Source of the DNA: Verrucomicrobiales bacterium
GTDB taxonomy: Bacteria > Verrucomicrobiota > Verrucomicrobiia > Limisphaerales > J093
DNA length: 64,000 bases
Assembly (NCBI GenBank): GCA_015075445.1
Contig: JABTUJ010000023.1
Span: forward strand, 79,424-143,423
Reading direction: 5' to 3'
Made by a program: the position numbers and the translations under genes. The notes under the pieces are model-generated. The model was not told where the DNA came from and searched no databases. It saw nothing but the letters and a program-made list of their open reading frames with translations. Shown here piece by piece: positions 63,536 to 64,000 of the stretch; the first letter of the stretch is position 1; every line of letters starts with the position of its first letter.

Positions 63536-64000
63536 CTATTCAGCGTTCCCAGGCTGCTGGACAGCGGCGACGTCGGGCGGAAGTTGCCTCTGCATGTCTC
63601 TGAAGATTATCGGACCGCCTACCTCCCCTGTTGCGTGTGCGTATTGTCCATCCTTGCGCCAGTCGATCTGACTTGCCGCCTTTACCAGGTTCCGGACGTT
63701 ATCCCAATGCATGCCGCACCCTTCGACATAGCTTCTCCCGAGAATCTCGTAACCGATCAGTGACCATGCAATCCACCCCGTGAGTTCAAGGAGTTTATAT
63801 TGAAAGTCTTTTCGCCCCTTCGCATCGGGATCATCCAGCTTCTTGATATCACTCCAAGCTTCCTCGTTTTCCTCCTCGATAATTGTCCAATAGCGGATCA
63901 AGATCTCGAGTTTCTTGTCATCGTCCAAATTCTGAAGTTTACCGTGGTTGAAGAGACGCTCGATCTGCTTAGCGACGCTGTGCAAGGCAAAGAGGTGTTG
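63536..64000 (-). CDS. DndB/DGQHR-domain-like protein, C-terminal part, 5' end beyond window
   Basis: The reverse-strand frame is open to the window edge (QHLFALHSVAKQIERLFNHG), so the protein starts outside. The visible 155 residues are helical (LDDDKKLEILIRYWTIIEEE NEEAW, TGWIAWSLIGYEILGRSYVE) and end with WDNVRNLVKAASQIDWRKDG QYAHATGEVGGPIIF. The NLVxxxxxIDW...W/Y-x-x-x-G-x-x-GG end resembles the C-terminus of DndB and other DGQHR proteins; the DGQHR motif itself would be outside. It runs convergent to dndA. GC content is clearly lower than in the rest of the window. Assignment is tentative. Confidence 0.5.
   Translation of the reverse strand, partial: QHLFALHSVAKQIERLFNHGKLQNLDDDKKLEILIRYWTIIEEENEEAWSDIKKLDDPDAKGRKDFQYKLLELTGWIAWSLIGYEILGRSYVEGCGMHWDNVRNLVKAASQIDWRKDGQYAHATGEVGGPIIFRDMQRQLPPDVAAVQQPGNAE

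Overview
The window is GC-rich bacterial DNA, most likely from the phylum Verrucomicrobiota and near the Limisphaerales/Pedosphaera group. This placement is inferred from gene content only. Pointers are a prepilin-type protein with a very hydrophobic [20 protein letters not shown] leader, a PEP-CTERM protein, a TIGR04073-type exosortase-associated lipoprotein, a Tat-exported Gfo/Idh/MocA oxidoreductase, and several large secreted Ig-like proteins ending in a W...FYR module. No rRNA or tRNA gene was recognised.

Region 1 (1-13.8 kb) is a mobile-element and giant-gene zone. A partial DDE transposase runs off the left edge. Next to it lies an Rhs/YD-repeat surface protein gene, originally 3440 codons, cut in two by an IS1380-family element. 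The element's inverted ends and the 6-bp target duplication can be read directly, and removing the element restores the frame exactly. Upstream is a PEP-CTERM gene.

Region 2 (14.3-34.4 kb) is mostly housekeeping: gcvT-gcvH with an MFS transporter, a membrane protein/winged-helix regulator pair, ispH, a Uma2-type nuclease, a heavy-metal RND efflux operon (adaptor, pump, outer-membrane factor), ruvC-ruvA, a frameshifted acyltransferase, tyrS, a ClC channel with CBS domains, ispE and the TIGR04073 lipoprotein.

Region 3 (34.4-43.9 kb) has an indel-rich patch covering an IS630-type transposase and the last third of dnaN, then DnaA-box-like sites, a NifS-type cysteine desulfurase, a redoxin, a DsbD-like reductase, a pseudopilin, an APC permease and an ErpA/IscA-type protein. 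Thiol transfer and Fe-S assembly genes cluster here.

Region 4 (44-59 kb) carries secreted proteins separated by tandem repeats (a 43-bp array and a degenerate 84-105-bp array), an oxidoreductase, metX, a fused iron-type ABC permease, thrC and hom. The last two overlap and, with metX, form an aspartate-family amino-acid neighbourhood. A dispersed palindromic repeat with the core GTAGGCGCCGACGTGAGG occurs at four loci and supplies the stop codon of three genes.

Region 5 (59-64 kb) looks like a defence or DNA-modification island. It has a small protein overlapping an AbiEii-like nucleotidyltransferase, a 751-aa methyltransferase-like protein of the phosphorothioation-associated type with two internal duplications, a DndA-like cysteine desulfurase, and at the right edge the C-terminal part of a DndB/DGQHR-like protein. 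This is the most interesting part of the window, and the cluster probably continues to the right.
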